DNA from: Methanoculleus sp.
GTDB lineage: Archaea; Halobacteriota; Methanomicrobia; Methanomicrobiales; Methanoculleaceae
Direction: 5' to 3'
Length of the DNA: 64,000 nt
Assembly: GCF_020696975.1 (NCBI RefSeq)
Contig: NZ_JAJGBK010000032.1
Span: 62,001 to 126,000 of the forward strand
Shown one piece after another: positions 26,620 to 37,060 of this stretch. A program made the translations under genes and the position numbers. The notes under the pieces were generated by a model. It was not told the origin of the DNA. It was given only the letters and a program-made list of their open reading frames with translations, and made no database searches. Each line of letters opens with the position of its first letter. The stretch's first letter is position 1.

Positions 26620-27903
26620 ATGTCGGACGATAAGACTAATCCAATGGGACTATTCAAAAAATACCTGACCAATAGACGTATATTTAAGAACAGGGAGGTT
26701 CTGCGCCACAGCTATCGTCCTCACATTCTTCCTCACCGGAAACCGCAGATCGACGAGCTCGCCTCTATCCTTGCCCCTGCCCTCACGAACGAGACCCCGT
26801 CAAACATCCTCATCTACGGCAAGACCGGGACCGGGAAGACGGCAACGGTCCGGTACGTGGGGACCGAGCTTGAGAACGCAAGCGCCCTTGCCGGGACGAA
26901 GTGCAAGATCGTCCACCTCAACTGCGAGGTGATCGATACCCAGTACCGTGTCCTCGCCCAGATCGCAAACTGCCTCGACGACGCCGACGAGCACCCGAGC
27001 GACAGTACCCGAAGCCACATCCCGATGACCGGGTGGCCGACCGACCAGGTCTACATGGAGCTCAAGAACCAGCTCGAGAGCAACGGCGGGGTGATGGTCA
27101 TCATCCTCGACGAGATCGACAAACTCGTCAAGAAGAGCGGCGACGACACCCTCTATAACCTCACCCGGATCAACTCCGACCTCAAGTTCGCGAAGGTCAG
27201 CATCATCGGGATCTCAAACGACCTCCGGTTCACCGACTTCCTGGACCCCCGGGTCCTCTCCTCCCTCTCCGAGGAGGAGATCGTCTTTCCCCCCTACAAC
27301 GCCCCGCAGCTCTGCGACATTCTCCAGCAGCGCGCCGAGATGGCCTTCGTCGAGGGGGCGCTCGACGAGACGGTCATCCCGCTCTGTGCGGCGCTCGCGG
27401 CCCAGGAGCACGGCGACGCCCGGCGGGCGCTCGACCTCCTCCGGGTCTCGGGGGAACTTGCGGACCGCGAGAACGCCGCCGGCGTGAGGGAGAAGCATGT
27501 CCGGATGGCCCAGGAGAAGATCGAGACCGACAGCATGGTGGAGTGCGTCTCCACCCTCCCGACCCAGAGCAAGGCGGTCCTCTACGCCATGCTGATCCTC
27601 GAGCAGATGGGCAAACGGATCTTCACGAGCGGGGAGGTCACGGTGGTCTACCGGGAGATCGCGCGGATCATCGATCTCGACGTCCTGACGCACCGCCGGA
27701 TCACGGACCTCATCTCCGAACTCAACATGCTCGGGGTCATCAACACCCGGGTCGTCTCCCGCGGCCGCTACGGCCGGACGAAGGAGATGTGGTTCGATGC
27801 AACGACAAGCAAGATCGAGGAGGTCGTCACGCGCGACCCGAGGCTGGATGACCAGAGGCTCAAAGACCTCGATATCAACCGTTTAAGAGCAATGTTCAGG
27901 TGA
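26620..27903 (+). CDS. orc1/cdc6: Orc1/Cdc6 replication initiator
   Basis: ILIYGKTGTGKTATVRYVG Walker A; VIILDEIDKLV Walker B; SLSEEEIVFPPYNAPQLCDILQQRAEMAF; winged-helix C-terminus. Confidence 0.95.
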   Translation: MSDDKTNPMGLFKKYLTNRRIFKNREVLRHSYRPHILPHRKPQIDELASILAPALTNETPSNILIYGKTGTGKTATVRYVGTELENASALAGTKCKIVHLNCEVIDTQYRVLAQIANCLDDADEHPSDSTRSHIPMTGWPTDQVYMELKNQLESNGGVMVIILDEIDKLVKKSGDDTLYNLTRINSDLKFAKVSIIGISNDLRFTDFLDPRVLSSLSEEEIVFPPYNAPQLCDILQQRAEMAFVEGALDETVIPLCAALAAQEHGDARRALDLLRVSGELADRENAAGVREKHVRMAQEKIETDSMVECVSTLPTQSKAVLYAMLILEQMGKRIFTSGEVTVVYREIARIIDLDVLTHRRITDLISELNMLGVINTRVVSRGRYGRTKEMWFDATTSKIEEVVTRDPRLDDQRLKDLDINRLRAMFR

Positions 27904-27907
27904 GACT

Positions 27908-28399
27908 ATGGACGAGAAGGACCGTATCCTCCTCCACCTCCTGGAGGAGAACTGCCGCACTCCGACAAAAGAACTCGCGGTGCTGGCCGAGATGAGTGAA
28001 GAGGATGTAAAGAGCCGGATCGGCCGGCTCGAGGCCGCCGGTGCCATCCGCCGCTACGGAGCGGTCGTCGACTGGGAGCGGGCCGGGGACGGGAACGTCG
28101 CCGCGGTGCTCGAGCTCAAAGTCTCGCCCGAGCGGGACTTCGGCTACGACCGGATCGCCGAGCGGATCGCCCGGTTCCCGCAGGTCCGGTCGCTCCGGCT
28201 GATGACCGGCGCCTACGACCTCCAGATCCTGGTGACCGGGCCGAGCATGCACGAGATCGCCCGGTTCGTCTCCGAGCAGATCGCTCCCATGGACCGGATC
28301 CGCGAGACGGCGACGCATATCATCATGAAGACCTACAAGGAGAACGGCACCACCTTCGCCGAGCGCGAAGAGGTCGAGCGTCTCCCCTACTCGTTCTGA
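27908..28399 (+). CDS. Lrp/AsnC family transcriptional regulator
   Basis: DRILLHLLEENCRTPTKELAVLAEMSEEDVKSRIGRLEAAGAIRRYGAVVD. Confidence 0.9.
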   Translation: MDEKDRILLHLLEENCRTPTKELAVLAEMSEEDVKSRIGRLEAAGAIRRYGAVVDWERAGDGNVAAVLELKVSPERDFGYDRIAERIARFPQVRSLRLMTGAYDLQILVTGPSMHEIARFVSEQIAPMDRIRETATHIIMKTYKENGTTFAEREEVERLPYSF

Positions 28400-28410
28400 G
28401 GTGAGACGCG

Positions 28411-29571
28411 ATGAGGGATTTCATCTCGGCACGAGCCCGGGCCATACCCCCGTCGGGGATCCGGCGGTTCTTCGACATCGCCCAGACGATGGAAGACGTC
28501 ATCTCCCTGGGTGTCGGGGAGCCGGACTTCGTGACCCCCTGGTGCGTCTGCGAGGCCTCGATCTACTCGATCGAGCAGGGGTCGACCGCCTACACATCAA
28601 ACAAGGGGACCCCCCAGCTCCGGGCCGCCATCAGCCGCTACCTCGACACCCACTTCGGGACCCGGTATGACCCCGAGGAGGAGATCATCGTCACCTGCGG
28701 GGTCTCGGAGGCGGCCGATATCGCTATTAGGGCCGTGACGGACCCGGGCGACGAGGTGCTGGTCGCGGAGCCCTGTTACGTCTCCTACACCCCCTGCGTC
28801 TCCCTCGCCGGCGGCGTCCCGGTCACCGTTCCCTGCCGGGCGGAGGACGAGTTCCGGCTGACGCCCGAGGCGCTTGCGGAGAGCATCACGCCAAAGACGA
28901 AGGCGCTCATCGCGAACTTCCCGAACAACCCCACCGGCGGGGTGATGCAGGAGGCGGACTGGCGCGGTATCGCCGACCTCCTCGTCGACCACGACCTCCT
29001 CCTCATCAGCGACGAGGTGTATGGGGAGCTCACCTACGACGGCAACCACTTCTCGCCGGCGAGGCTCCCGGAGCTCTATGAGCGGACGATCACCTTAAAC
29101 GGGTTCTCGAAGGCCTTCGCCATGACCGGGTGGCGGATCGGCTACCTCTGCGCTCCGCCGGCGATCACCGCGGCGGCCTTGAAGATCCACCAGTACGTCG
29201 CGCTCTGCGCTCCCGTAATGGGCCAGATTGCGGCGTATGAGGCGCTCCGGATCGGGGAGGCCGAGAAGGACGCCATGGTCCGGGAGTACCGCCTCCGGCG
29301 CAACCTCTTTGTCGACGGGTTAAACAAACTCGGTCTTACGTGCCACGTCCCGAAGGGTGCGTTCTACGCCTTCCCCTCGGTGGCGAGCACCGGCATGACC
29401 GATGTCGAGTTCGCCGAGTCGCTCCTGCGCGAACAGCATGTGGCGGTCGTGCCAGGGAGCGTCCTCGGCCCCTCGGGCGCCGGGCACGTGCGGTGCGCCT
29501 ACGCGGTCTCGCGCGACGATCTCAAGGAGGCACTCGCGCGCATGGCAACCTTTCTGGAGTCAATAAAATAA
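28411..29571 (+). CDS. PLP-dependent class I/II aminotransferase
   Basis: [47 protein letters not shown]. Confidence 0.92.
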   Translation: MRDFISARARAIPPSGIRRFFDIAQTMEDVISLGVGEPDFVTPWCVCEASIYSIEQGSTAYTSNKGTPQLRAAISRYLDTHFGTRYDPEEEIIVTCGVSEAADIAIRAVTDPGDEVLVAEPCYVSYTPCVSLAGGVPVTVPCRAEDEFRLTPEALAESITPKTKALIANFPNNPTGGVMQEADWRGIADLLVDHDLLLISDEVYGELTYDGNHFSPARLPELYERTITLNGFSKAFAMTGWRIGYLCAPPAITAAALKIHQYVALCAPVMGQIAAYEALRIGEAEKDAMVREYRLRRNLFVDGLNKLGLTCHVPKGAFYAFPSVASTGMTDVEFAESLLREQHVAVVPGSVLGPSGAGHVRCAYAVSRDDLKEALARMATFLESIK

Positions 29572-29677
29572 ATTAATCTCCATAATTCTCCGGGAGAGAA
29601 AATCATAACTCTTTTATATGAAACTCATGTCCGGATAACGGTTAATTTGCTGTCCGACAGGTGAACGACGGGTGGAG

Positions 29678-29698
29678 AACCCCTTTATTTCCACTGGA
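29678..29698 (-). promoter_or_regulatory. ORB-like element e
   Basis: AACCCCTTTATTTCCACTGGA = reverse complement of TCCAGTGGAAATAAAGGGGTT. Confidence 0.7.
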
Positions 29699-29894
29699 GA
29701 TGTGGATTTATTCGGGGATCCGGAGAGCCGGGATCGCATCATCCCCATTTCCCGGGTATGCATCCGGTCCAGGAAAATGCCGCCAGATCATCGGGTTCGC
29801 ATCCGCGCTCCGATGAGCCGAATTCGATCACAGATCAGCCTGTCAATCCGGAGAAAACTCCACGCAGCAGCCCTGGATGTATAGAAGATGATTT

Positions 29895-29916
29895 TTCCAG
29901 TGGAAATGAAGGGGTT
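29895..29916 (+). promoter_or_regulatory. ORB-like element f
   Basis: TTCCAGTGGAAATGAAGGGGTT; inverted match to e with one mismatch over 21 bp. Confidence 0.7.
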
Positions 29917-30248
29917 CAGATCCGGTGCCGGCCGGGCGTGGGCGATCGCTCATCCCCGGAAGGTAGATATACCAAGGCCGTTCGCCCTCCCGGACGGCCG
30001 GATCTTCGTCACCTGCGGACTTACGATCCCGCCGGGTGCCCGGCCGGGTCCCAGTGGTCCTGGTGCCGTGCCGTAGCGGGAGTGGCGGTCGCTCTGGAGC
30101 GATCTCTGCTCTGCGGGGGCGGAGCGCGGGCCCGGGGAACAAATATGGGCTGAGATGCCCCGGCTGCTTTTAAACCGGGTGGCCGTTTTCCCGGTATCGG
30201 ATTGTAACGTTTATCACCCAGTATCGCTCCATCCTACATGATAGAACA

Positions 30249-31259
30249 ATGAGTTGTACTATTATCGTCGGCGGGTTCTTTGGTGACGAAGGGAAGGGCA
30301 AGATTGTAGCCCACATCGCTCACCAGGACAGACCATCCATCATCTCCCGGGGCGGCGTCGGTCCGAACGCAGGGCATACGGTTCGCATTGGGGAGAAAGA
30401 GTACGGTGTCAGGATGGTTCCCTCCGGGTTCGTCTACCCGGAAGCAGCCCTCATGATCGGGAGCGGCGTGCTCGTCGACCCCCGGGTCTTCCTCCATGAG
30501 GTCGACCTGCTCGGTGTCCGGGACAGGACCTTTATCGACGGGCGGTGCGGCGTCATCGAAGAGGAGCATATCGCCCGGGACAGGGGAAGCGAGCATCTCA
30601 GCAAGAAGATCGGGAGCACCGGGACCGGATGCGGCCCGGCGAACTCGGATCGCGTTCTCCGGACATCCCGGCAGGCAAAAGACGTCCCGGAACTCGCGGA
30701 CTTCATCACCGACGTGGCCCAGGACGTCAACAGCGCTCTCGATAACGGTGAGACGGTCCTTCTTGAGGGGACCCAGGGCTTCGGGATCTCCCTCTACTTC
30801 GGGACCTACCCGTTCGTGACGAGCAAGGATACCTCCGCCTCGCAGATCGCCGCCGACAACGGCGTCGGCCCGACCCGGATCGACGACGTCATCGTCGTCT
30901 TCAAGGCCTACCCGACCCGTGTCGGGGAAGGCCCCTTCTCGACCGAGTTGTCGGTTGAGCGGTCGCACGAACTCGGTATCGAGGAGTTCGGGACCGTCAC
31001 CCACCGGCAGCGCCGGATCGGCACCTGGGACGGGAAGATGGCGCGCTACTCGGCGATGATCAACGGCTGCACCCAGGCGGCGATCACCGGGATCGACCGG
31101 ATCGACCCGGCCTGTTTCGGCGCGACGGAGTACGACCGGCTGAGCCAGAAGGCAAAGGACTTCATCGCTCAGGCCGAGAAAGACATCGGCAAGCCCGTCA
31201 CCCTGATCTCGACGGGCCCCGAGATGTCCCAGATCATCGATCTCCGGAGTGAGTTATGA
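30249..31259 (+). CDS. purA: Adenylosuccinate synthetase
   Basis: IIVGGFFGDEGKGKIVAHIAHQD; GGVGPNAGHTV; EGTQGFGISL. Confidence 0.93.
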   Translation: MSCTIIVGGFFGDEGKGKIVAHIAHQDRPSIISRGGVGPNAGHTVRIGEKEYGVRMVPSGFVYPEAALMIGSGVLVDPRVFLHEVDLLGVRDRTFIDGRCGVIEEEHIARDRGSEHLSKKIGSTGTGCGPANSDRVLRTSRQAKDVPELADFITDVAQDVNSALDNGETVLLEGTQGFGISLYFGTYPFVTSKDTSASQIAADNGVGPTRIDDVIVVFKAYPTRVGEGPFSTELSVERSHELGIEEFGTVTHRQRRIGTWDGKMARYSAMINGCTQAAITGIDRIDPACFGATEYDRLSQKAKDFIAQAEKDIGKPVTLISTGPEMSQIIDLRSEL

Positions 31260-31441
31260 GAAAGGACCTCATAAAGATCCTCTGCTGCCCGGTCTGCAAG
31301 GGCGACCTCGTCCTCTCGGTGACCGACGAGCGCGGCGAGGAGGTACTGGAGGGCACCCTCCGGTGCGCGGTGTGCCGTGTTGATTACCCCATCAACGAAG
31401 GCATCCCGAACCTCCTCCCGGAGACCGCCTCCGAGGACTGA
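31256..31441 (+). CDS. Trm112-family zinc-ribbon protein
   Basis: LIKILCCPVCKGDLVLSV..LRCAVCRVDYPINEGIPNLLPE. Confidence 0.88.
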   Translation: MRKDLIKILCCPVCKGDLVLSVTDERGEEVLEGTLRCAVCRVDYPINEGIPNLLPETASED

Positions 31442-31449
31442 TCCCGTCG

Positions 31450-31989
31450 ATGTCGGAGATACATCTCAACCAGCGGGGCATAAACGCCATCGTGGTCCCT
31501 GACGAGGTCGAGGCGACGCCGGGAAGCGACCTCGCCCTCCATATCATCAACCACGGTCCCCCACTCCACATCACCCTCGCCTCCTCGGACTCTGCGGCCT
31601 TCACCGATTTCTTCCACGAGAACCTCTACGTGAACAAGACCGAGGAGTTCCGTATCCCCGTCCGGGAGAACGCCTACCCCGGGGTCTTCTCGATCGAGGT
31701 CATCGCCGGCTACGGCGCGAAGAGGGCGAAGTTCCGGGTCGCCGTCAGGGAGCGGCCGGAACCAGACCCGGAACCCGTCCCGGAACCGGCCGTCCCGGCC
31801 GCCCCGGCCGCGGCTGTCCCGGCAATAACCCTTCCGGCGCTCCCTCCCCTCCCGGTCCTTGCCCCCGTTGCCGTGGCCCTGGTCCTCTATGGGCTCTGGT
31901 TCGTCTACCGGGTTGATCTCCTGAACGCCGCTTCGTTTGCGGCGCTGCTTATCGGGGTCATCCTCACATGGTCGCGGCAGCGGTCGTAG
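31450..31989 (+). CDS. Hypothetical membrane-anchored protein
   Basis: 179 aa with a beta-rich N-domain, Pro/Ala linker PDPEPVPEPAVPAAPAAAVPA and C-terminal TM segments. Confidence 0.7.
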   Translation: MSEIHLNQRGINAIVVPDEVEATPGSDLALHIINHGPPLHITLASSDSAAFTDFFHENLYVNKTEEFRIPVRENAYPGVFSIEVIAGYGAKRAKFRVAVRERPEPDPEPVPEPAVPAAPAAAVPAITLPALPPLPVLAPVAVALVLYGLWFVYRVDLLNAASFAALLIGVILTWSRQRS

Positions 31990-32888
31990 TCGCCGCGTCG
32001 CTGCTGGTGGACCGGCTGATCGGGGACCCGCAGTCGCGCTACCACCCGGTGGCGCTGCTCGGCCGGTTCATCGGGTGGTGGGGGGTCCCGGGCCGCTACC
32101 CGGTCAGCATCCAGCGCCTGGTCGGGGTCGCGGGAACCCTTCTGACGGTGGCGCTCTTCACCATCCCCTTCGCGCTCGTAGACCTCGCGGCCCCCTGGTT
32201 CCTCTACCTTCTCCTCGCACCCTTCCTCCTCAAGGCCTGTCTCGCCTGGCGGGCGCTCGAGGAGCATGCCGCCGCCGTGGTGCGGGCGCTTGAGGGGGCC
32301 GGGATCGATGCGGGGCGCTCAACGGTCGGGATGATGGTCAGCCGGGATACGGCGCGCCTCGACTCCGAGCACGTCCTCTCGGCGGCGTATGAGTCGATGA
32401 CCGAGAACCTGGTCGACAGCATCATCTCCCCGCTCTTCTACTTCGGGCTCTTCGGGCTTGCCGGGGCCGCCGCCTTCCGGGCGATCAACACCCTGGACGC
32501 GATGCTCGGCTACCGGGACGAGCGGGTTTGGATCGGGTGGTTTGCGGCCCGCACCGACGACGTCGTAAACTTCGTCCCGGCCCGGCTGACCGGTCTCGTC
32601 CTCCTCGCCTACTTTGCGGCAAAAGGCCGGTTCCGACCGGCGTATGCAGCCCTCCGCCGCGATGCGAAGAAGCGGCCGGGGTTCAACGGCGGGATCCCGA
32701 TGGCGATCATCGCCGGCGGTGTCGGGATCCGGCTCGAGAAGCCGGGCGTCTACACCATCGGCGATCCGGAGCGCTCCCTTGCCGAGGGAGGGGCCGGGAT
32801 CGTCGCCGCGGTCCGGGCGGCGACGGTCATCTTTGCTATCCTCGAGATCGCCGCACTATTTTTATTGGGGTCCATGAGCTATACATAG
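31968..32888 (+). CDS. cobD: Cobalamin biosynthesis protein CobD/CbiB
   Basis: [80 protein letters not shown]. Confidence 0.92.
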   Translation: MVAAAVVVAASLLVDRLIGDPQSRYHPVALLGRFIGWWGVPGRYPVSIQRLVGVAGTLLTVALFTIPFALVDLAAPWFLYLLLAPFLLKACLAWRALEEHAAAVVRALEGAGIDAGRSTVGMMVSRDTARLDSEHVLSAAYESMTENLVDSIISPLFYFGLFGLAGAAAFRAINTLDAMLGYRDERVWIGWFAARTDDVVNFVPARLTGLVLLAYFAAKGRFRPAYAALRRDAKKRPGFNGGIPMAIIAGGVGIRLEKPGVYTIGDPERSLAEGGAGIVAAVRAATVIFAILEIAALFLLGSMSYT

Positions 32889-32893
32889 AGGTA

Positions 32894-33790
32894 ATGAAAC
32901 TCGAGGAACTGAGATTTGGCACCGAGCTGATCAAGCGCGGCTTTGCGTCGATGCAGAAGGGCGGCGTCATCATGGACGTGGTCAACGCAGAGCAGGCCGA
33001 GCTCGCCGAAGAGGCCGGTGCCGTCGCCGTCATGGCGCTTGAGAGAGTCCCCGCCGATATCAGAGCGGCCGGGGGCGTGGCCCGTATGGCCGACCCGCAG
33101 AAGATCGCCGAGATCATCGATGCGGTCTCCATCCCGGTGATGGGGAAGGCCCGGATCGGCCACTTCGTCGAGGCGCAGATCCTGGAAGCGCTTGGCGTGG
33201 ACATGGTCGACGAGAGCGAGGTGCTGACCCCGGCGGACGAGCAGTTCCATATCGACAAGACCCGGTTCTCCGTGCCGTTCGTCTGCGGCGCCCGGAACCT
33301 CGGGGAGGCGCTGCGCCGTATCAACGAGGGGGCGGCGATGATCCGGACGAAGGGCGAGGCCGGGACCGGGAACGTCGTCGAGGCGGTCCGGCACATGCGG
33401 GCGATCATGGGCGAGATCCGGAGCCTGCAGGGCCTCTCGAACCAGGAACTCATCGACCGGGCCCGCGATATCGAGGCGCCGGCGGAACTCGTCATCGAGT
33501 GCGCAGAGCGCGGCCGGCTCCCCGTCGTGAACTTCTCCGCCGGCGGGATCGCGACGCCTGCCGACGCGGCGCTGATGATGCAGCTCGGGGCCGACGGTGT
33601 CTTTGTCGGGTCGGGCATCTTCAAGTCCACGAACCCCGAGGCGACCGCCCGGGCGATCGTCGAGGCCGTGAACCACTACGACGACGCGAAGGTGATCGCG
33701 GAGGTGAGCCGGGGGCTCGGCGACGCGATGAAGGGCCTCGACATCCACATGCTCCGCGCAGAAGAGGTGTTGCAGACCCGTGGGCGTTAA
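32894..33790 (+). CDS. pdxS: Pyridoxal 5'-phosphate synthase subunit PdxS
   Basis: [46 protein letters not shown]; start within ORF 32528..33790. Confidence 0.96.
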   Translation: MKLEELRFGTELIKRGFASMQKGGVIMDVVNAEQAELAEEAGAVAVMALERVPADIRAAGGVARMADPQKIAEIIDAVSIPVMGKARIGHFVEAQILEALGVDMVDESEVLTPADEQFHIDKTRFSVPFVCGARNLGEALRRINEGAAMIRTKGEAGTGNVVEAVRHMRAIMGEIRSLQGLSNQELIDRARDIEAPAELVIECAERGRLPVVNFSAGGIATPADAALMMQLGADGVFVGSGIFKSTNPEATARAIVEAVNHYDDAKVIAEVSRGLGDAMKGLDIHMLRAEEVLQTRGR

Positions 33791-34358
33791 GGTCGGTGTT
33801 CTCGCCCTCCAGGGCGACGTCGCCGAGCATATCACGGCGTTCCGCGAGGCGCTCGCAGACCGGCCGGGTTCAATGGTCGTCTCGGTCCGGCATGCGGAGG
33901 ATCTCGCGGACCTCGACGCCCTCGCGATACCGGGCGGGGAGTCGACGACGATCTCCCGGCTGATGGGAAAGAACGGGCTCTATGAGCCGATCGCGGAGTT
34001 CGAGGGCGGGATCTTCGCCACCTGCGCGGGAATGGTCCTTATCGCCGACCGGGTGGACGACCCCCGGGTCCGGCCCCTCTCCCTCATCCCGATGCATGTG
34101 GCACGCAACGCCTTCGGCCGGCAGGTCGACTCCCGCGAGGCGATGCTCGAGGTTGCCGGGCTCACGGAGCCGTTCCGGGCAGTCTTCATCCGGGCGCCGG
34201 TGGCGACGGACGTTGACCCTCAGGTCCAGGTGCTCGCCCGGATACCGGAGGGGATCGTCGCCGTCCGGCACGGGCCGCACATGGCGTTCGCCTTCCACCC
34301 CGAACTCGGCGGGGATCTCCGGCTGCACCGGATATTTCTCGCGGGGCTCGGGGTATAG
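33780..34358 (+). CDS. pdxT: Pyridoxal 5'-phosphate synthase glutaminase subunit PdxT
   Basis: [31 protein letters not shown]; overlaps pdxS; GTG start. Confidence 0.95.
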   Translation: MGVKVGVLALQGDVAEHITAFREALADRPGSMVVSVRHAEDLADLDALAIPGGESTTISRLMGKNGLYEPIAEFEGGIFATCAGMVLIADRVDDPRVRPLSLIPMHVARNAFGRQVDSREAMLEVAGLTEPFRAVFIRAPVATDVDPQVQVLARIPEGIVAVRHGPHMAFAFHPELGGDLRLHRIFLAGLGV

Positions 34359-34475
34359 GCCCCGGTCCCGCTCATCCTGCGGTCCTCCGACGCGAGCCTT
34401 CATACACCGGCACCGCCAACCTCTTTTACTGGATTGAAGCGCCCCGGAGGTTTCCGTCGGGGCGGATGTGTGACC

Positions 34476-34610
34476 ATGACAGGCAACGACAGAGACGACG
34501 AAGGATGTTGTATCGGTTCACGGATGAAGAAGGGTTCCTGCGGCTGCGGTTGCGGCACGCGGAGCGCGCTGAAGGAAAAAAAGGGAGAGGACGGGCCGGC
34601 AGAGGAGTGA
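34476..34610 (+). CDS. Cys-rich 44-aa small protein (candidate)
   Basis: Own translation MTGNDRDDEGCCIGSRMKKGSCGCGCGTRSALKEKKGEDGPAEE*; absent from the supplied ORF track because of size. Confidence 0.45.
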   Translation: MTGNDRDDEGCCIGSRMKKGSCGCGCGTRSALKEKKGEDGPAEE

Positions 34611-34758
34611 TCCTCTTCCAGAGCCCTGGAGCAGTCCGGGCCTCGATCTTGATCAGGGCGTCCCGGTTCCACCCCACTCCCGGCAAAACGGCTGGAGAGC
34701 GCGTCTTTTTGGGAGGCGACAGGAAGATGTTCTGTCGGCATCAATGGAGAAGTATACC

Positions 34759-35163
34759 ATGAAGAAGGAACTCGTCATAGAATGGAACCATATCGGAGAG
34801 GAGATCGAGAAGACCGCCGAAGAGTTTGAGGAGACCGGGATGGCGCTCTCGGCCGTTCTCGCCGAGATCCGGATGCTCCTCGAGATGGAGGGGGTCAGGG
34901 TCCGGATGAATGAGACCGTTCTCCCCGATGATGCCCCCCCGGGATCAGAGAGCCTCCTCTTCAACGGGGTCCCGGTCGAGGACCTTCTCGAAGGGGTCGA
35001 GGTGACCGCCGCAGCCTGCTCCTGCGCAGGGTGCGAGACCTGCGGGGAGGGCTGCGAGGAAGACGCGGAGTGCCGGACGCTCCGCTACAACGGTGAGGCG
35101 TACGAGGCGATCCCGCCGGAACTGCTCGGGCGGGCCGCCGCAAAAGCGCTTGAGCTGGAGTGA
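34759..35163 (+). CDS. DUF2703-like Cys-rich protein
   Basis: MKKELVIEWNHIGEEIEKTAEEFEETGMALSAVLAEIRMLLEMEGVRVRMNETVL..CSCAGCETCGEGC; alternative start 34744. Confidence 0.75.
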   Translation: MKKELVIEWNHIGEEIEKTAEEFEETGMALSAVLAEIRMLLEMEGVRVRMNETVLPDDAPPGSESLLFNGVPVEDLLEGVEVTAAACSCAGCETCGEGCEEDAECRTLRYNGEAYEAIPPELLGRAAAKALELE

Positions 35164-35170
35164 GGGTGTC

Positions 35171-35863
35171 TCAGTCCTCCGGCCCGTAGCGCCGCCGGAG
35201 GATTGCCGGGACCCCTGCCGGGGCTCCGGCAGCTGCATCCGCGAAGGCCGGAGGATCGCCGGCGATGCGGTTCTGGGGGAAGAGCGCCGCCGGGGCCACG
35301 GGGGTTGCCTGCGCCTCCCGCCACTCCCAGACGGCGTCCATCACAGCGTCCGCCGTCGCCATGACGCTCGCGGTCCCGACGTCCACCACGACGGGGTTCC
35401 TGATGTTCCATCGCTCGACGACCGTGTCGAGGAGCCGGCGCCGGACCGTCCAGACCATCGGCGGGTGCGGGTGCGCAAGCAGGTGGTCGAGTTGCTCCGC
35501 CCAGACCGCGCCCTGGAGCTCGAACCTTCCCACCTCGTCGATCGCCACAAGATCGGTCTCGTGCGGGTCCGGCGGTGCGAGCGCCCTGCGGCCGAACGCG
35601 AGCCCCTCGGGCCGGAAGTAGAACCGGCCATGGGCCTCGCACCCGGGATCGGGGTCGACCGAGCAGAGCTCCTCCTGCTTGCCGGTGGCGAGGTCGACCA
35701 GGGTGAACCCCGATCTGCGCCCGTCCCGCATGTGGCCGGGGGCGATGACCCCGTGGACACGCACGTTCAGCCCGACGATGAGCCCGAGGACCAGGTGCAG
35801 GAACGTCGTCTTGCACTGCCCCTGCCCGCCGGTGATGATGAAGACCGGCGCCCGGCGGCTCAT
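35171..35863 (-). CDS. P-loop NTPase, THEP1/DUF2478-like nucleoside-triphosphatase
   Basis: FIITGGQGQCKTTFLHLVLGLI; LVAIDEVGRFELQGAVW; start MSRRAP at 35863. Confidence 0.75.
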   Translation of the reverse strand: MSRRAPVFIITGGQGQCKTTFLHLVLGLIVGLNVRVHGVIAPGHMRDGRRSGFTLVDLATGKQEELCSVDPDPGCEAHGRFYFRPEGLAFGRRALAPPDPHETDLVAIDEVGRFELQGAVWAEQLDHLLAHPHPPMVWTVRRRLLDTVVERWNIRNPVVVDVGTASVMATADAVMDAVWEWREAQATPVAPAALFPQNRIAGDPPAFADAAAGAPAGVPAILRRRYGPED

Positions 35864-36098
35864 CGGAGGAGCCCTCCGCTGCCGAAGATCGGACGGAGAA
35901 TGGTGGATATGTCCCGGCCGGGGAGAATGTTCGCTCCGGAGTACATGCATATACTTCCGGGCTGCTCATATAAATTATTTTTACTTATACGGTTTGTTTA
36001 TGCTATGTAGTTGACACGGTGAACCGCGGTCCCGGTTGCCGGATCTTCCATCAGTATAAGTAGAAAAGCGGGACAATACCATAACGGAGTGAATGATT

Positions 36099-36584
36099 AT
36101 GGCTGAAAAGAGTGTTGTGCTCCATACGACGATGGGCGATATCACGATCCGGCTCTACGACGATATGCCGGTGACCGCGGGGAACTTTGCAAAACTCGCG
36201 AAATCCGGGTTCTACGACGGGACGATCTTTCATAGGGTCATCGCGAACTTCATGATCCAGGGCGGCGATCCCACCGGGACCGGTACCGGCGGGCCGGGCT
36301 ACACCATCACCGACGAGTTCGTGAAGGGCCGCTCGAACCGCCGGGGCACGATCGCGATGGCGAACACCGGCCGCCCGAACACCGGCGGGAGCCAGTTCTT
36401 CATCAACCTGGTCGACAACACCTACCTCGACTGGGACGACCCCCGGACGCCGAGCGCCCACCCGGTCTTTGGCGAGGTGGTGGAAGGGCTCGACGTCGTC
36501 GACAAGATCGGGAAGGTCCGGACGGACTCATCTGACAGGCCCAGGACCCCCGTCCGGATCGAGAAGGCCGAAGTCCTGGAGTAA
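36099..36584 (+). CDS. Cyclophilin-type peptidyl-prolyl cis-trans isomerase
   Basis: GTIFHRVIANFMIQGGDPTGTGTGGPGYTI; NTGGSQFFINL. Confidence 0.95.
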   Translation: MAEKSVVLHTTMGDITIRLYDDMPVTAGNFAKLAKSGFYDGTIFHRVIANFMIQGGDPTGTGTGGPGYTITDEFVKGRSNRRGTIAMANTGRPNTGGSQFFINLVDNTYLDWDDPRTPSAHPVFGEVVEGLDVVDKIGKVRTDSSDRPRTPVRIEKAEVLE

Positions 36585-36595
36585 CCCTTTTTTTT

Positions 36596-37060
36596 ATGAA
36601 CGCGAGTGATACCGACGGGATGCGCCGGCTCGAGGAGCGGATCGGCTACGTCTTCACCGACCGCACCCTGCTTCTCCGGGCGCTCACCCGCCTCGCCTAC
36701 ACCCTGGAGACGGGCCTTCCTCCCGCCGCCCACATGGACGCCCTCGCGACCCTCGGCGACGCGGTCATCAACGTCGTCGTCGTGGAGGCGGTGATCGCGG
36801 ACGGTGCGCACGATAAGGGCGCGATCACCAACCGCAAGATGAACCTGGTGAACATGTCCCGGCTCCGGGCTCTCGCAGAGGATCTCGACCTCGCGGACCA
36901 CGTCCGCTGGGGAAAGGGCGAGGCCGCCCAGAGGGTCTGGACATCCGGCCGGGTCCTCGCCGAGTGCCTGGAGGCGCTCATCGGCGCCGTCTACCTGGAC
37001 GGCGGGATGGAGGCAGCCGCGGGAGTTCTCCGGCGGCTCGGGCTCACGGAGAGGGTGTAA
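36596..37060 (+). CDS. Ribonuclease III-family domain protein
   Basis: RLEERIGYVFTDRTLLLRALTRLAY; DALATLGDAVINVVVVEAV; LAECLEALIGAVYLDGG. Confidence 0.85.
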   Translation: MNASDTDGMRRLEERIGYVFTDRTLLLRALTRLAYTLETGLPPAAHMDALATLGDAVINVVVVEAVIADGAHDKGAITNRKMNLVNMSRLRALAEDLDLADHVRWGKGEAAQRVWTSGRVLAECLEALIGAVYLDGGMEAAAGVLRRLGLTERV

